NCBI GenBank assembly: GCA_904378045.1
Contig: CAJFHC010000005.1
Location: forward strand, 1-64,000
DNA: 64,000 nt
Direction of reading: 5' to 3'
DNA from: Candidatus Metalachnospira gallinarum
GTDB lineage: Bacteria; Bacillota; Clostridia; Lachnospirales; Anaerotignaceae
This document shows positions 24,482-33,580 of this stretch, in pieces (the first letter of the stretch is position 1; the number at the start of each line of letters is the position of its first letter). The position numbers and the translations under genes were made by a program. The notes below the pieces were generated by a model. It made no database searches and was not told the DNA's origin. It saw nothing but the letters and a program-made list of their open reading frames with translations.

Positions 24482-25852
24482 TCAGCATTTGACAACGGGG
24501 AATCTGTCAGGAAGAACGATTCCGGCGCGTTTTCTGATAGCCTCGGCGTGCTCCTTAGCGGCCTCAAGTATGGCTTTTTCGTCAAGTGTAAGAATTACTC
24601 TGTCCTTCATTATCCATTCGCCGTTGCACATAACGGACTCAATGTTTGACTCGTGCATAGCCGTAACGATGTTTGCCACGGGATCGTGGATAGGAAGCAT
24701 CTGAGCGCTGTCAGGGTTTATTATTATGAGGTCTGCCTTCATTCCGGGCTTAAGGGCACCGATCTCGTCGTCCCAGAGAAGAGCCTTAGCGCCGTTTACA
24801 GTCGCCATTGTAATGATCTCCTCAGCCTTGACTACCGTAGGATCAAGTCTCCATCCTTTGTGGATAAGAGCCGTAACATACATTTCGTCGATCATTGTCA
24901 TTCTGTTGTTAGCGGAAGCTCCGTCGGTTCCGATGGACACGCAGATGCCTTTTTTAAGCATTTTAGGTATCTTTGCGAAACCAAGAACCCTCATTGCGGA
25001 AGCCGGGTTATGGGAAACCTTTACGTCATACTGCTTGAACATATCGACTTCCTCATCGGTGAGCCAAACAGTATGAACGGCAAGAAGATTTTTGTCAAGG
25101 ACGCCGAGATCCCTAAGATGGGTTACCGTAGGAACGCCCTTTGTCTCCTTCACATATTCTACCTCGGCCTTTGCCTCGGCAACGTGCATATGAACGCCGA
25201 CGTTATATTTGTCCGCCAGCTCCTTAGTTCTCACCACAAGCTCGTCGGTGTCGTTGAAAAGCGTTCTTAATCCGAACCAAACTTTAACACGGCCGTCATA
25301 TGTGTTGTTCCAGTCCTTGAGATCCTGTTCCTGAACGTCAAGCTCCTCCTGTGTCGTGCGTCTCCATATGGGAGGGAGGTTATCGCCGTAATCCATAGAT
25401 GATTTGGCAAGTATTCCCCTTATTCCAGACTGAGCCACAGCCTTGCACATGCTGGGAACAAACTGTCCGCCGGGCTCGGCGATTGTCGTAACGCCGGAAC
25501 GGATCTGCTCCACAAGGCAAAGAAGCGTTGAAACATAGGAATCCTCGGGAGTCATACTTGACTCGTAGGGGAATGTTCTCTCCGTAAGCCATGTAAGGAG
25601 GTCAACATCGTCTCCCATTCCTCTCTCGAGCTGCTGGGATGTATGAACATGGGTATTGATAAGGCCGGGCATAACGATCTTTCCCTTAGCGTCTATCACT
25701 TTTGTGTCGGGAAAAATTTCGTTTGGGTCTATTTTTCCCACAGCCTTTATTTTATCGTCAACTATAAGCACTCCGCCGTTTTCAAACACCTGTCTTTCGT
25801 CATTCATTGAAATGACATAGGCGTTTTTGATATATGTTCTTTTTTCTCTCAT
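24482..25852 (-). CDS. MTA/SAH-deaminase-family amidohydrolase
   Basis: A 456-residue metal-dependent hydrolase of the TRZ/ATZ (MtaD-like) group, cytosolic. Seen: the metal site GLINTHVHTSQQLERGMGDDVDLLTWL near residue 65, MHVAEAKAEVE (third His), HTVWLTDEEVDMF (fourth His) and the metal Asp in SIGTDGASANNRMTM. The C-terminal strand PGMKADLIIINPDS is typical. Possible substrates are 5-methylthioadenosine, S-adenosylhomocysteine, guanine or related aminopurines. It is 18 bases after adenine deaminase in one operon, so a purine-derived substrate is likely. The start follows GGGGGGATATAGAA. Confidence 0.85.
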   Translation of the reverse strand: MREKRTYIKNAYVISMNDERQVFENGGVLIVDDKIKAVGKIDPNEIFPDTKVIDAKGKIVMPGLINTHVHTSQQLERGMGDDVDLLTWLTERTFPYESSMTPEDSYVSTLLCLVEQIRSGVTTIAEPGGQFVPSMCKAVAQSGIRGILAKSSMDYGDNLPPIWRRTTQEELDVQEQDLKDWNNTYDGRVKVWFGLRTLFNDTDELVVRTKELADKYNVGVHMHVAEAKAEVEYVKETKGVPTVTHLRDLGVLDKNLLAVHTVWLTDEEVDMFKQYDVKVSHNPASAMRVLGFAKIPKMLKKGICVSIGTDGASANNRMTMIDEMYVTALIHKGWRLDPTVVKAEEIITMATVNGAKALLWDDEIGALKPGMKADLIIINPDSAQMLPIHDPVANIVTAMHESNIESVMCNGEWIMKDRVILTLDEKAILEAAKEHAEAIRKRAGIVLPDRFPVVKC

Positions 25853-25870
25853 TTCTATATCCCCCCGGTT

Positions 25871-27637
25871 TTAGCATTCAACGGAAATAATAGGATCTAT
25901 GACCTTGCCGTTTATAACATCCACAAGTCCCTTGTCGGTGATTCCGTAGAAAGGAATGAAGATAAGCGTTATGAACGCGAGCGTCATATAGGGAGAATCC
26001 ATCTCGCATCCCTTAGCTCTGAGATCTTCCTGCATCTTTTTAAGTATGAGCGCGCTTTCCTCTCCGCTGAGGTCGGTAAGCAGTCCGCATATGGGAAGCG
26101 GAAGCTCATATTTTACTTTTCCGTCCTCGGCGATAATAAGTCCGCCGTTAAGCTCCTGTATTCTGTTTACGGCAACGGCCATATCGTTGGCGTCCGAACC
26201 GACTACGGTTATGTTGTGGTGGTCGTGTCCCATTGATGTGGCGATGGCGCCCTTTGAGATCTTGAAGCCCTTGATAAATGATTTTCCAATGCTTCCGCCT
26301 TTGCCGTAACGCTCAACCGTAGCTATTCTGAGCACGTCGTTAGCGACATCGGGCTGAATAACGCCGTCAACAACATCAAGGTCAGCCTCAAGAGCGTCCG
26401 TAAGAAGCGATGTAGGCTGTGCTCCGATGACTCTAACCTTTGCCTTTTTAGCGTTTTTATCCGTCGTAAGAACGAGGTCGTCTCCCGTTATTACCTTGCT
26501 GAGTTTAACCGTATTAAGCATTACCGACGTATACTCAGGTTTCTTGAACTCATAAACCGTCTCGCCGTTTTCAACGACTACCTCGCCGTTTGATATAACG
26601 CTGTCAACCGTGCAGTTCTCAAGATCTGAAAGGAATACGATGTCCGCGCATTTTCCGGGAGCTATGCTGCCGTATTTGCTGTCGATCTTAAGGCTCTCTG
26701 CGGGGTTAAGAGTAACCATCTGGATAGCGTTTACAGGGTCGACTCCGTCCTTGATAGCCCTTCTTACTTTATAGTCGAGGTGTCCCTTCTCGTAGATATG
26801 GAGCATATCGATGTCATCGCTGACAAGAGCGCAGTGTCTTGTATCAACGTGATTTTCAGTAATGATCTTAATAACGGCGTCAAGATCCTGAGCGGCGCTT
26901 CCCTCGCGGATGAGCACGCGAAGTCCGGCTCTGAGCTTTCCAAGAGCCTCCTCCTTATTTGTGCTCTCATGGTCTGAGCGGATTCCTGCCGACGCATAAG
27001 CGTTGAGCTGAGCTCCGTAAAGCTCGGGAGCATGTCCCTCGGCTGTTTTTCCGTATTTTTCGGCAAGCTCCAGCATCCAGGCCGAAAGCGGGCTCTTATT
27101 TATGATAGGAGGATAAAGAACTTCGGCAAGGCCAACGGCATGGGGTCCCTTGATGAGTTTTTCTATCATTTCAGGATAAAGAGCCGCTCCGATAGTCTGA
27201 AGCTCGCCCTCCTCGCTCATAAAGGCGGGAATGGGCTGAAGAAGTTTTACGGGAAGTCCCTCTGATTCCCTGAGCACGTTGTTTATTCCTTCTTCTCCGG
27301 CTACGATGGCGATTTCCATAAGGTCAGTGGCTACCGCCGTTGTTCCGTGCTTAACAAGCATACGGCTGAATTCCGTGAAAGAAAGCATACTGCTTTCAAA
27401 ATGGATATGAGCGTCTATAAATCCGGGAGCCATTATTTTTCCCTGGGCGTCAATGACCTTTGTGTTTTCTCCAATGGTATTTTCGCTGAGAGAGCCAACG
27501 GCCGCAATCACCTTATCGGCGATGGCGATTTCCGTCTCATAGATTTCACCGGTGTGGACATTAAGAAGCCTTCCGTTTTTAATTACCATATCGGCAGGGG
27601 CATTTCCAAGAGCTACATCGATTACATGATTGTTCAT
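25871..27637 (-). CDS. ade: Adenine deaminase (Ade)
   Basis: A 588-residue enzyme converting adenine to hypoxanthine and ammonia. Seen: the metal-binding APGFIDAHIHFESSMLSFTEFSRM, the TTAVATDLMEIAIVAG block, EGHAPELYGAQLNAYASAGIRSDHE, LVSDDIDM, and the C-terminal adenine-deaminase domain with IGKSFIKGFKISKGAIATSMGHDHHNITVVGSDANDMAVAVNRI. Length and both domains are complete. It starts with ATG after GGAGGTAATGAA. The neighbours are other amidohydrolases; the hypoxanthine produced could feed purine salvage. Confidence 0.95.
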   Translation of the reverse strand: MNNHVIDVALGNAPADMVIKNGRLLNVHTGEIYETEIAIADKVIAAVGSLSENTIGENTKVIDAQGKIMAPGFIDAHIHFESSMLSFTEFSRMLVKHGTTAVATDLMEIAIVAGEEGINNVLRESEGLPVKLLQPIPAFMSEEGELQTIGAALYPEMIEKLIKGPHAVGLAEVLYPPIINKSPLSAWMLELAEKYGKTAEGHAPELYGAQLNAYASAGIRSDHESTNKEEALGKLRAGLRVLIREGSAAQDLDAVIKIITENHVDTRHCALVSDDIDMLHIYEKGHLDYKVRRAIKDGVDPVNAIQMVTLNPAESLKIDSKYGSIAPGKCADIVFLSDLENCTVDSVISNGEVVVENGETVYEFKKPEYTSVMLNTVKLSKVITGDDLVLTTDKNAKKAKVRVIGAQPTSLLTDALEADLDVVDGVIQPDVANDVLRIATVERYGKGGSIGKSFIKGFKISKGAIATSMGHDHHNITVVGSDANDMAVAVNRIQELNGGLIIAEDGKVKYELPLPICGLLTDLSGEESALILKKMQEDLRAKGCEMDSPYMTLAFITLIFIPFYGITDKGLVDVINGKVIDPIISVEC

Positions 27638-27666
27638 TTCATTACCTCCTTAGTTTTAGAATCTCT

Positions 27667-29250
27667 TTATAATATTTTACCGGGGTATTCTCCGGTCGTT
27701 TTCTTATCGTGATAAACTATTTTGCCGCCAACGATAACGTACTCTATTCCGTCGCACATCTGCACGGGATCGGAATATGTGGGCGTATCGTTAAGTTTCT
27801 CATAGTCAAAGAGCACAAGGTCTGCGTCATAGCCGTCTTTAATAACTCCTTTGCCACTAAGACCGGCTCTCTCGGCCACAAATCCGGTGATTTTGTGTAT
27901 TATTTCAGGAAGCGTGAAAAGCTGTTTTTCCTTATGATAATACCTTATTGCCTTGGGGAATGTGGCGAATGTCCTTGGATGGGTTTTTTCGTCAAGGGTC
28001 CTGCACGTTCCGTCGGTTCCTACACATACATTGGGATTGGTGATAATTTTTATCATATCTTCCTCGCCCATTGTGAAGTAAATGCCGTTAGCCTTTCCTC
28101 CGTTGGCGATGAGCAGGTCGAAATAAGCGTCAAACGGATCCTTGCCAACCTCTTTTGCGTATTCGCTTACGAATTTTCCGTCAGCCTCCTTTACTTCGGG
28201 GCATCCGGCAATAAAAATATGGTCGAATCCGCCGGCGTTAAGATAGAAGTTGTCATATCCGCAGTTAACGTCCTGCATCTCTTCTCTTATTTTAGCTCTT
28301 GTGGCAGGATCTTTCAACGCCTCAACCATTCCGTCCACGCCGTTTTTAACGAAATATTTGGGCGGTATACATATATTGAGGTCGGTCATATTGGCGTCAT
28401 AGGGGTACTGATCCGCTGTGACCTTCATTCCGGAGGCGTTGGCCTCGTCAATAAGACGGATAGTTTCCTTAGCCGCCCCCCAATAGGGTCTGCCGGCGAC
28501 CTTATGATGGGATATCCAGACAGGCACTCCCGCCCTTCTTCCTATCTCTATGGCTTCCTTTACGGCTTCCACAACATGAGCCGACTCGCTTCTCATATGT
28601 GTGGCGTAGAATCCGCCGTATTCCTTCACAACGGACGCCAGCTCGGCAAGCTCGTCTATATCGGCGTAGCAGCCGGGGGCGTAAATAAGTCCGGAGCTTA
28701 AGCCCGCGGCGCCGCATTCCATAGCTATCCTTACCTGTCTTTTCATCTCTGCCATTTCGGATTCCGTGGGCTTTCTGTCGGCGTATCCCATAACAGCCGC
28801 CCTAAGGGTGCTATGGCCGATGAGGATTTTCATATTTCCCATCAACGGTGTCCTTTTGGCGTAATCAAAAAATTCTTTGGCCGTCTTCCACTCTATCATC
28901 TCGTCCGGAAAAGTAAGCGTTCCGATGGCAAGCAGTCCCTTTTCAAGGTCGATATGCTCGGGAGTAACGGGGTACATGGAGCCTCCGCACTGTCCCGCTA
29001 TTTCTGTCGTGATACCCTGATTTATCTTGGCCAGCATTCCGGGGTACTGTCCAAGCACCTGATCGCCGTGGGAATGGGCGTCAATGAATCCGGGAGTAAG
29101 ATAAAGTCCATCGGCGTCGATGACCTGCTTAGCATCCTCGTCTCCGTTTACGAATTTCAGCTTTCCGTCAAGCACGCCGACAGCTCCCCTAAACTCATCT
29201 GCTCCGGTCCCGTCGATTATTTTCGCGTTTTTTATAATAAGCTCATACAT
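27667..29250 (-). CDS. N-acyl-D-amino-acid deacylase / D-aminoacylase family
   Basis: A 527-residue amidohydrolase. Seen: LTPGFIDAHSHGDQVLGQYPGMLAKINQGITTEIAGQCG (metal His pair and Cys), the GAAGLSSGLIYAPGCYADIDELAELA segment, YATHMRSESAHVVEAVKEAI, WISHHKVAG, VTADQYPYDA, CVGTDG with a metal Asp, and a C-terminal ADLVLFDYEKL. These fit D-aminoacylases, which release D-amino acids from N-acyl forms. The gene directly upstream encodes a D-threonine-aldolase-type enzyme, which supports D-amino-acid metabolism. The start follows GAGGAGGCTGTAAA. Confidence 0.88.
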   Translation of the reverse strand: MYELIIKNAKIIDGTGADEFRGAVGVLDGKLKFVNGDEDAKQVIDADGLYLTPGFIDAHSHGDQVLGQYPGMLAKINQGITTEIAGQCGGSMYPVTPEHIDLEKGLLAIGTLTFPDEMIEWKTAKEFFDYAKRTPLMGNMKILIGHSTLRAAVMGYADRKPTESEMAEMKRQVRIAMECGAAGLSSGLIYAPGCYADIDELAELASVVKEYGGFYATHMRSESAHVVEAVKEAIEIGRRAGVPVWISHHKVAGRPYWGAAKETIRLIDEANASGMKVTADQYPYDANMTDLNICIPPKYFVKNGVDGMVEALKDPATRAKIREEMQDVNCGYDNFYLNAGGFDHIFIAGCPEVKEADGKFVSEYAKEVGKDPFDAYFDLLIANGGKANGIYFTMGEEDMIKIITNPNVCVGTDGTCRTLDEKTHPRTFATFPKAIRYYHKEKQLFTLPEIIHKITGFVAERAGLSGKGVIKDGYDADLVLFDYEKLNDTPTYSDPVQMCDGIEYVIVGGKIVYHDKKTTGEYPGKIL

Positions 29251-29288
29251 TTTACAGCCTCCTCACCGCTCATTTGATATATGTATTT

Positions 29289-30350
29289 TTACTGTGCCTT
29301 TCCTCTGCTCGTTATGTCCCATTTAGCGACAACCTCTTCGCCGTCCACGACATATATCTCATTAAACATATTCACCGTTGTGCAGCAATGGCCGGGGATA
29401 TAACGCAGTTTGTCATTTATTTTAAAATTATGTTCGCAGTAAGCCGCTCCATGTTCCTCGCTCATAGAGATTTCGCTTCCCTCCGGAATACCGAGGAACA
29501 CAGGATCGCCCTGATCCATTCCCAGCGACTTAACTCCCGTATCCGTTACTACTCTGTCTTTTTTCGTGCTGATAACAGTAGTAAGGACAAAAAGCGAGTT
29601 TTTAAATCCAAGTTTGAGCTGGTCATAGGCGTTATCCATAAAAATATAGCTTCCGGCCTGGATGTCCGTATACACCGTATCCTTTGGCTTCTGTTCTATG
29701 GTGCCGGTGCTTCCGCCTCCGACTTCCTTTACCTCAAGACCGTTGTCCTCAAGAAATTTTTTAAGTTTCCTGACGTCCTTTTCGATACGCTCGGTCTCGG
29801 CGATACGTTTTTCCAGAGAACGCTCATGCGCCATATGTCCCGCATAGGCCTGTATTCCCTCAAATACAAGTCCCTCGGAGGCGTCGATAAGCTTGGCGAG
29901 CTCAAGAAATTCCTCATAGGTGTCCACACCGCATCTTTTCATTCCGACCTCATATTCCACAAGGCAGTGTATGGTGGAACCGGCGTTAACGGCTGCCTCG
30001 GACAGAGCCCTGACGTTGTCGGCGTTATCAACGCATATTATCAGATAGCATTTTTTCGCCAGCTCTCCTACCCTTTTTACCTTTGAGGGCTGCACGACCT
30101 GATTTCCGATGAGTATGTTGCTTATGCCCGCTTCCGCCAGATCCTCTGCCTCGCCAAGTTTCGCGCAGGTTATGCCGGAGGCGCCGTTTTTAATTTGGAT
30201 CTTTGCTATTTCCGGGCATTTATTGGATTTATAGTGAGGTCTGAGTTTCATATTCGACCCCTTCAGAAGCTCGGCCATTCTGGCCATATTCGACTCAAAT
30301 ATGTTTTTGTCCAATATAAGAGCCGGTGTTTCCAGTTCGTTGATATTCAT
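29289..30350 (-). CDS. DSD1-family PLP enzyme (D-threonine aldolase/D-serine dehydratase type)
   Basis: A 353-residue enzyme with an alanine-racemase-like barrel and a C-terminal metal-binding domain. Seen: ETPALILDKNIFESN, the PLP lysine in LRPHYKSNKCPEIAK (about 41), TCAKLGEAEDLAEAG, the phosphate-binding VGGGSTGT, and a C-terminal SEEHG ... PGHCCTTVNMFNEIYV metal site. Members split D-threonine/D-3-hydroxy amino acids or dehydrate D-serine. The start is the ATG at 30350, eight bases after GGGAG; the GTG at 30359 is too close to that site. First gene of the four-gene operon, so D-amino acids freed by the downstream deacylase could be its substrates. Confidence 0.87.
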   Translation of the reverse strand: MNINELETPALILDKNIFESNMARMAELLKGSNMKLRPHYKSNKCPEIAKIQIKNGASGITCAKLGEAEDLAEAGISNILIGNQVVQPSKVKRVGELAKKCYLIICVDNADNVRALSEAAVNAGSTIHCLVEYEVGMKRCGVDTYEEFLELAKLIDASEGLVFEGIQAYAGHMAHERSLEKRIAETERIEKDVRKLKKFLEDNGLEVKEVGGGSTGTIEQKPKDTVYTDIQAGSYIFMDNAYDQLKLGFKNSLFVLTTVISTKKDRVVTDTGVKSLGMDQGDPVFLGIPEGSEISMSEEHGAAYCEHNFKINDKLRYIPGHCCTTVNMFNEIYVVDGEEVVAKWDITSRGKAQ

Positions 30351-30376
30351 ATATTCCACTCCCTGTATAATTAATG

Positions 30377-30405
30377 TTGTATATATTTTATCCGTATTTT
30401 ATAAT
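30377..30405 (+). promoter_or_regulatory. Putative promoter of the MBL-fold gene
   Basis: TTGTAT and TATAAT separated by exactly 17 bases, 33 bases before the gene start at 30438. Confidence 0.5.
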
Positions 30406-30437
30406 AGATACATTACAAAGTCACGGAGGTGTTTTCA

Positions 30438-31277
30438 ATGTCAGTTAAAATCACGGCTCTGTCCGAAAATATTTCGGATAATCCTGAGCTTTTGCCCGAT
30501 TTTGGGCTTTCCCTTTATATAGAAATAAACGATAAAACCATACTGCTTGATACCGGCAGTACGGGAAAATGTCTGAACAACGCGAAAAAACTCGGCTTCG
30601 ACCTGTCAAAGCTGGACGCCGTCGTTCTTTCGCATGGTCATTTTGACCACACCGACGGTCTGGTAAATCTTATTGAAAACGGCATCAAAACCGTTCCGGT
30701 TTATTTCAACCGTTATATGTTCTGCGAGCGTTACTGGCGCAGAACCGATGACGGAGATTACTATTTCCCGACAATGTCAGGCCTATCTCCCTCGTATCTT
30801 CAAAGAAATAAAATCACGTTCAAAGGTCTGTGCGGAGATGTATACAAGCTCTTCGCCGATGAGGACGCATATATTCTTTCAAATATCGAAAGAGTATGCG
30901 ATTTTGAAGAAATATGCCCCGATGATTACATAAAGTCCGGCGGCGGATTCATCGTTGACGACTACAAAGACGAATGCATACTTGTCATAGACCTCGGAAG
31001 CTCCCTTGCCGTTCTCACGGGCTGCGGCCATCACGGAGTAATAAATATATGCCGCTATGCCTCAAAGGTGTTCGGTAAGCCTGTAAGCGCCTTTATAGGC
31101 GGCACGCATCTCGCAGCCTTTGGCTCCGAGCGAATCAAAAAAACCGTTTCCGCGCTTAAAGATCTGGATCTTAAAATTCTTGCCGCAGGTCATTGTACCG
31201 GTCCGGAGGCTATGTTGGCATTTAAAGCCCTTCCGTTTTTTATTCCCCTTCACACAGGAACCAAAATAAATCTTTAA
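30438..31277 (+). CDS. MBL-fold metallohydrolase, DHP-synthase-like family
   Basis: A 279-residue metallo-beta-lactamase-fold protein. Seen: the strand-turn NDKTILLDTGSTGKCLNNAKKLG, the metal motif VVLSHGHFDHTDGL (HxHxDH), a long variable middle, LTGCGHHGVIN and the final AAGHCTGPEAML. The GCGH and GHCTG histidines match the family often annotated as dihydropterin-ribofuranosylaminobenzene-phosphate synthase, but most members have unknown substrates. The start is the ATG at 30438, eight bases after GGAGG; a GTG at 30429 is too close to that site. A single-gene unit divergent from the amidohydrolase operon. Confidence 0.85.
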   Translation: MSVKITALSENISDNPELLPDFGLSLYIEINDKTILLDTGSTGKCLNNAKKLGFDLSKLDAVVLSHGHFDHTDGLVNLIENGIKTVPVYFNRYMFCERYWRRTDDGDYYFPTMSGLSPSYLQRNKITFKGLCGDVYKLFADEDAYILSNIERVCDFEEICPDDYIKSGGGFIVDDYKDECILVIDLGSSLAVLTGCGHHGVINICRYASKVFGKPVSAFIGGTHLAAFGSERIKKTVSALKDLDLKILAAGHCTGPEAMLAFKALPFFIPLHTGTKINL

Positions 31278-31303
31278 ACCCTGATTTTGTAAATTCTAAA
31301 AGA

Positions 31304-31332
31304 AAGGCTGCCGCATAATCTGCGGCAGCCTT
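31304..31332. terminator. Bidirectional terminator between the MBL gene and potD
   Basis: AAGGCTGCCGCA and TGCGGCAGCCTT form a perfect 12-bp stem with a 5-base loop. The minus-strand tail is TTCTTTTAG and the plus-strand tail GTTGTCATTCTT, so it is stronger for the polyamine operon. Confidence 0.85.
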
Positions 31333-31351
31333 GTTGTCATTCTTCTAATGC

Positions 31352-32464
31352 TTATGCAACGATTTTCTGCCACTCTTCAATTAAAGTAGGCTTAATCTCA
31401 TTGAGGAAATCGTAATCGAAGAAGTTACAGTTGTCAAACTCTTCCTGGCCATAAGCAAGGAATGCGTCCTTCTCCTCGGACATAACTGCTGTCTTATTTG
31501 TGGGAGCCTCGTTGTTGAGCTCGATGAATTTCTCCTGTGTTTCTTTATCAAGTAAGTATTTTACAAGAAGCTGTCCAAGTTCTTTGTTGGGAGCGTCTTT
31601 AACAACGTTGATATATACGTCGTCAACAAAGTTTCCTTCCTCAGCGTCTACCCAAACCATGTTAAGGCCTGAATCTCTAAGTACGGGAAGCATAAGGTCC
31701 ATATAAACTGTGATAGCTACTTCTTTGTTTGAAAGAGCGGGAACGATATCTGATGTATACCACATACCGATATTGTCTTTCTTCTCTGCATATAAGTCAA
31801 GAGCTGCCTGGTAATCTGTAAGGTCTCCGCCAAGATCCTCAGCGATCTTCGCGAAAACGTAAGGGCCAGCTGTAGCAGTCATTGAAGGAAGAGCAACAAG
31901 TCCTGCGTATTTGTCATCAAAAAGATCCATGTAAGATGTAGGAGGCTCGAGGCCAAGCTCGTCAACAAGGTAATCCTCGTTATACATAATACCGAAACGT
32001 CCTACACATACCATAGGGCCATAACCTGTGTCGTTCTGAGCGAAATCATAAAGCTCATCAAGGTTTGTTACAACATTTGTGTCGATCTTCTCAAAAAGGC
32101 CAAGTGCCTCGCCCTGTTTAGCGTAAGCTCCTGAAAGATAAACAACATCGTCTTCAATGTTTCCAGACTCTATCTGTGACTGGATCTTAGCGATTCTGTC
32201 TGAGTTCTGGTTTACCTCGTCAAGAACGATAGTACATCCGTACTGTTCCTCGAAGTCTTTAACAAGCTCCTGAGTAGCGGCTCCTGTGGATCCTCCCCAT
32301 GTACATAATGTAAGAGTAACTCCTGAGTAGTCTGCTTCTCCTGTTGTCTCTTCTGTCTGCTCTGTTCCCTCTGTTGTCGTCTCTTCTTCAGCAGATGAGC
32401 TGCATCCTGCGAACACAGCCGTTGTCATAGCCGCGATCATAAGGACTGACAAAAATTTTTTCAT
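31352..32464 (-). CDS. potD: Polyamine-type ABC transporter substrate-binding lipoprotein
   Basis: A 370-residue lipoprotein with a signal sequence MKKFLSVLMIAAMTTAVFAG before the lipobox Cys21, an acidic Ser/Thr/Glu-rich linker (about 22-45), then a family-1 solute-binding fold (VTLTLCTWGGSTGAATQELVKDFEEQYGC). It is the last gene of a potB-potC-potA-potD order. Related proteins bind spermidine, putrescine or other small cations, but ABC permeases of this type also serve other compounds, so the ligand is not certain. Its codon use is richer in A/T-ending codons than its neighbours, as expected for an abundant protein. Confidence 0.85.
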   Translation of the reverse strand: MKKFLSVLMIAAMTTAVFAGCSSSAEEETTTEGTEQTEETTGEADYSGVTLTLCTWGGSTGAATQELVKDFEEQYGCTIVLDEVNQNSDRIAKIQSQIESGNIEDDVVYLSGAYAKQGEALGLFEKIDTNVVTNLDELYDFAQNDTGYGPMVCVGRFGIMYNEDYLVDELGLEPPTSYMDLFDDKYAGLVALPSMTATAGPYVFAKIAEDLGGDLTDYQAALDLYAEKKDNIGMWYTSDIVPALSNKEVAITVYMDLMLPVLRDSGLNMVWVDAEEGNFVDDVYINVVKDAPNKELGQLLVKYLLDKETQEKFIELNNEAPTNKTAVMSEEKDAFLAYGQEEFDNCNFFDYDFLNEIKPTLIEEWQKIVA

Positions 32465-32501
32465 AAAACTTCTCCTTTCATTTCACCTATGCACTTTTGC
32501 A

Positions 32502-33566
32502 TTACTTTTTATATATGATGACCTTGGATTCGGGAAGTGAGAAATAAATTTCCTCTCCGGCTCCAGGTCCACCATAGTCATAACTGCTGATATGTATTCC
32601 GTTATCAAATACATTGCCCACGTCTACCCTTGTCTGGTTTCCCTTATAGGTAGTAGTAACGACTCTGCCCTTTACGCATCCGGGTTCCATGCTCTCGTGC
32701 ACAACGATGTTCTCGGGCCTGATTGTGAATACCGCCTCGTCGCCAACCGAAAGCTCGTCATTTTCCTCATCGGACGACGTCACGTTTATTCCGTCCGAGG
32801 TAGTAAGCGTTACTCTGTTTCCGTCAACGGCCGTTACCTTGCCGTCAATAAAGTTTGCAAATCCCATAAAGTCGGCTACAAAAGTATTGGCCGGATGATT
32901 GAATACATATTTGGGCGTGCCGGTCTGGAGAATATGTCCGGCGTTCATAATAATGATCCTGTCGGCCAGCGATACGGCCTCCTCGTGGTCATGGGTAACG
33001 ATAATAGTCGTAATTCCCAGATGTCTCTGGATACGCTTTATCTCCACCTGCATCTCCACACGGAGCTTAGCGTCAAGGTTACTCAAAGGCTCGTCCAGAA
33101 GGAGGATATTGGGCTCCATAACAAGGGCTCTCGCGAGCGCGACCCTCTGCTGCTGTCCTCCAGAAAGCTCTCTGGGGTATCTTTCCGAAAGTCCTTTGAG
33201 CTTAACAAGCTCAAGTATATCTTCTACTTTTTTCTTTATTTCATCCTTTGGCATCTTTTTGAGCTTAAGGCTGAATGCTACGTTGTCGAAAACGCTCATA
33301 TGGGGAAAGAGAGCGTAGTTCTGGAAAAATATTCCCACGTTTCTTTTGTAAGCGGGAATGGAGTTTATCACGTTTCCGTCAATTTCAATGGTACCCTCGT
33401 TAGGAGTTATGAATCCGGCTATCATTCTGAGGATAGTTGTCTTTCCGCAGCCGCTTCCTCCAAGAAGAGCGACCATTTCGCCCTTTTCAAGGTCAAAGTT
33501 TATGCCATGAACAGCAGTAAAATCTCCGTATTTTTTTGTAAGATTTTTTATCGTCAAATAACCCAC
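32502..33566 (-). CDS. potA: Polyamine-type ABC transporter ATPase
   Basis: A 354-residue ATPase. Seen: Walker A LLGGSGCGKTTILRMIAGF, Q-loop FQNYALFPHMSVFDNVAFSL, signature ELSGGQQQRVALARAL, Walker B ILLLDEPLSNLDAKL and the H-loop IIVTHDHEEA. A C-terminal TOBE-type regulatory domain (about 240-354) includes VFTIRPENI. It starts with GTG, nine bases after GGAGG. It energises the PotB/PotC permeases; assignment follows gene order and the PotA-type TOBE domain. Confidence 0.9.
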   Translation of the reverse strand: MGYLTIKNLTKKYGDFTAVHGINFDLEKGEMVALLGGSGCGKTTILRMIAGFITPNEGTIEIDGNVINSIPAYKRNVGIFFQNYALFPHMSVFDNVAFSLKLKKMPKDEIKKKVEDILELVKLKGLSERYPRELSGGQQQRVALARALVMEPNILLLDEPLSNLDAKLRVEMQVEIKRIQRHLGITTIIVTHDHEEAVSLADRIIIMNAGHILQTGTPKYVFNHPANTFVADFMGFANFIDGKVTAVDGNRVTLTTSDGINVTSSDEENDELSVGDEAVFTIRPENIVVHESMEPGCVKGRVVTTTYKGNQTRVDVGNVFDNGIHISSYDYGGPGAGEEIYFSLPESKVIIYKK

Positions 33567-33580
33567 TTGTCATTTCCTCC

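Noticed and set aside
24653-25270. 205-codon plus-strand frame
   Set aside because: Antisense to the amidohydrolase with intact metal site.
27709-28701. 330-codon plus-strand frame
   Set aside because: Antisense to the N-acyl-D-amino-acid deacylase gene; a codon-bias shadow without family motifs.
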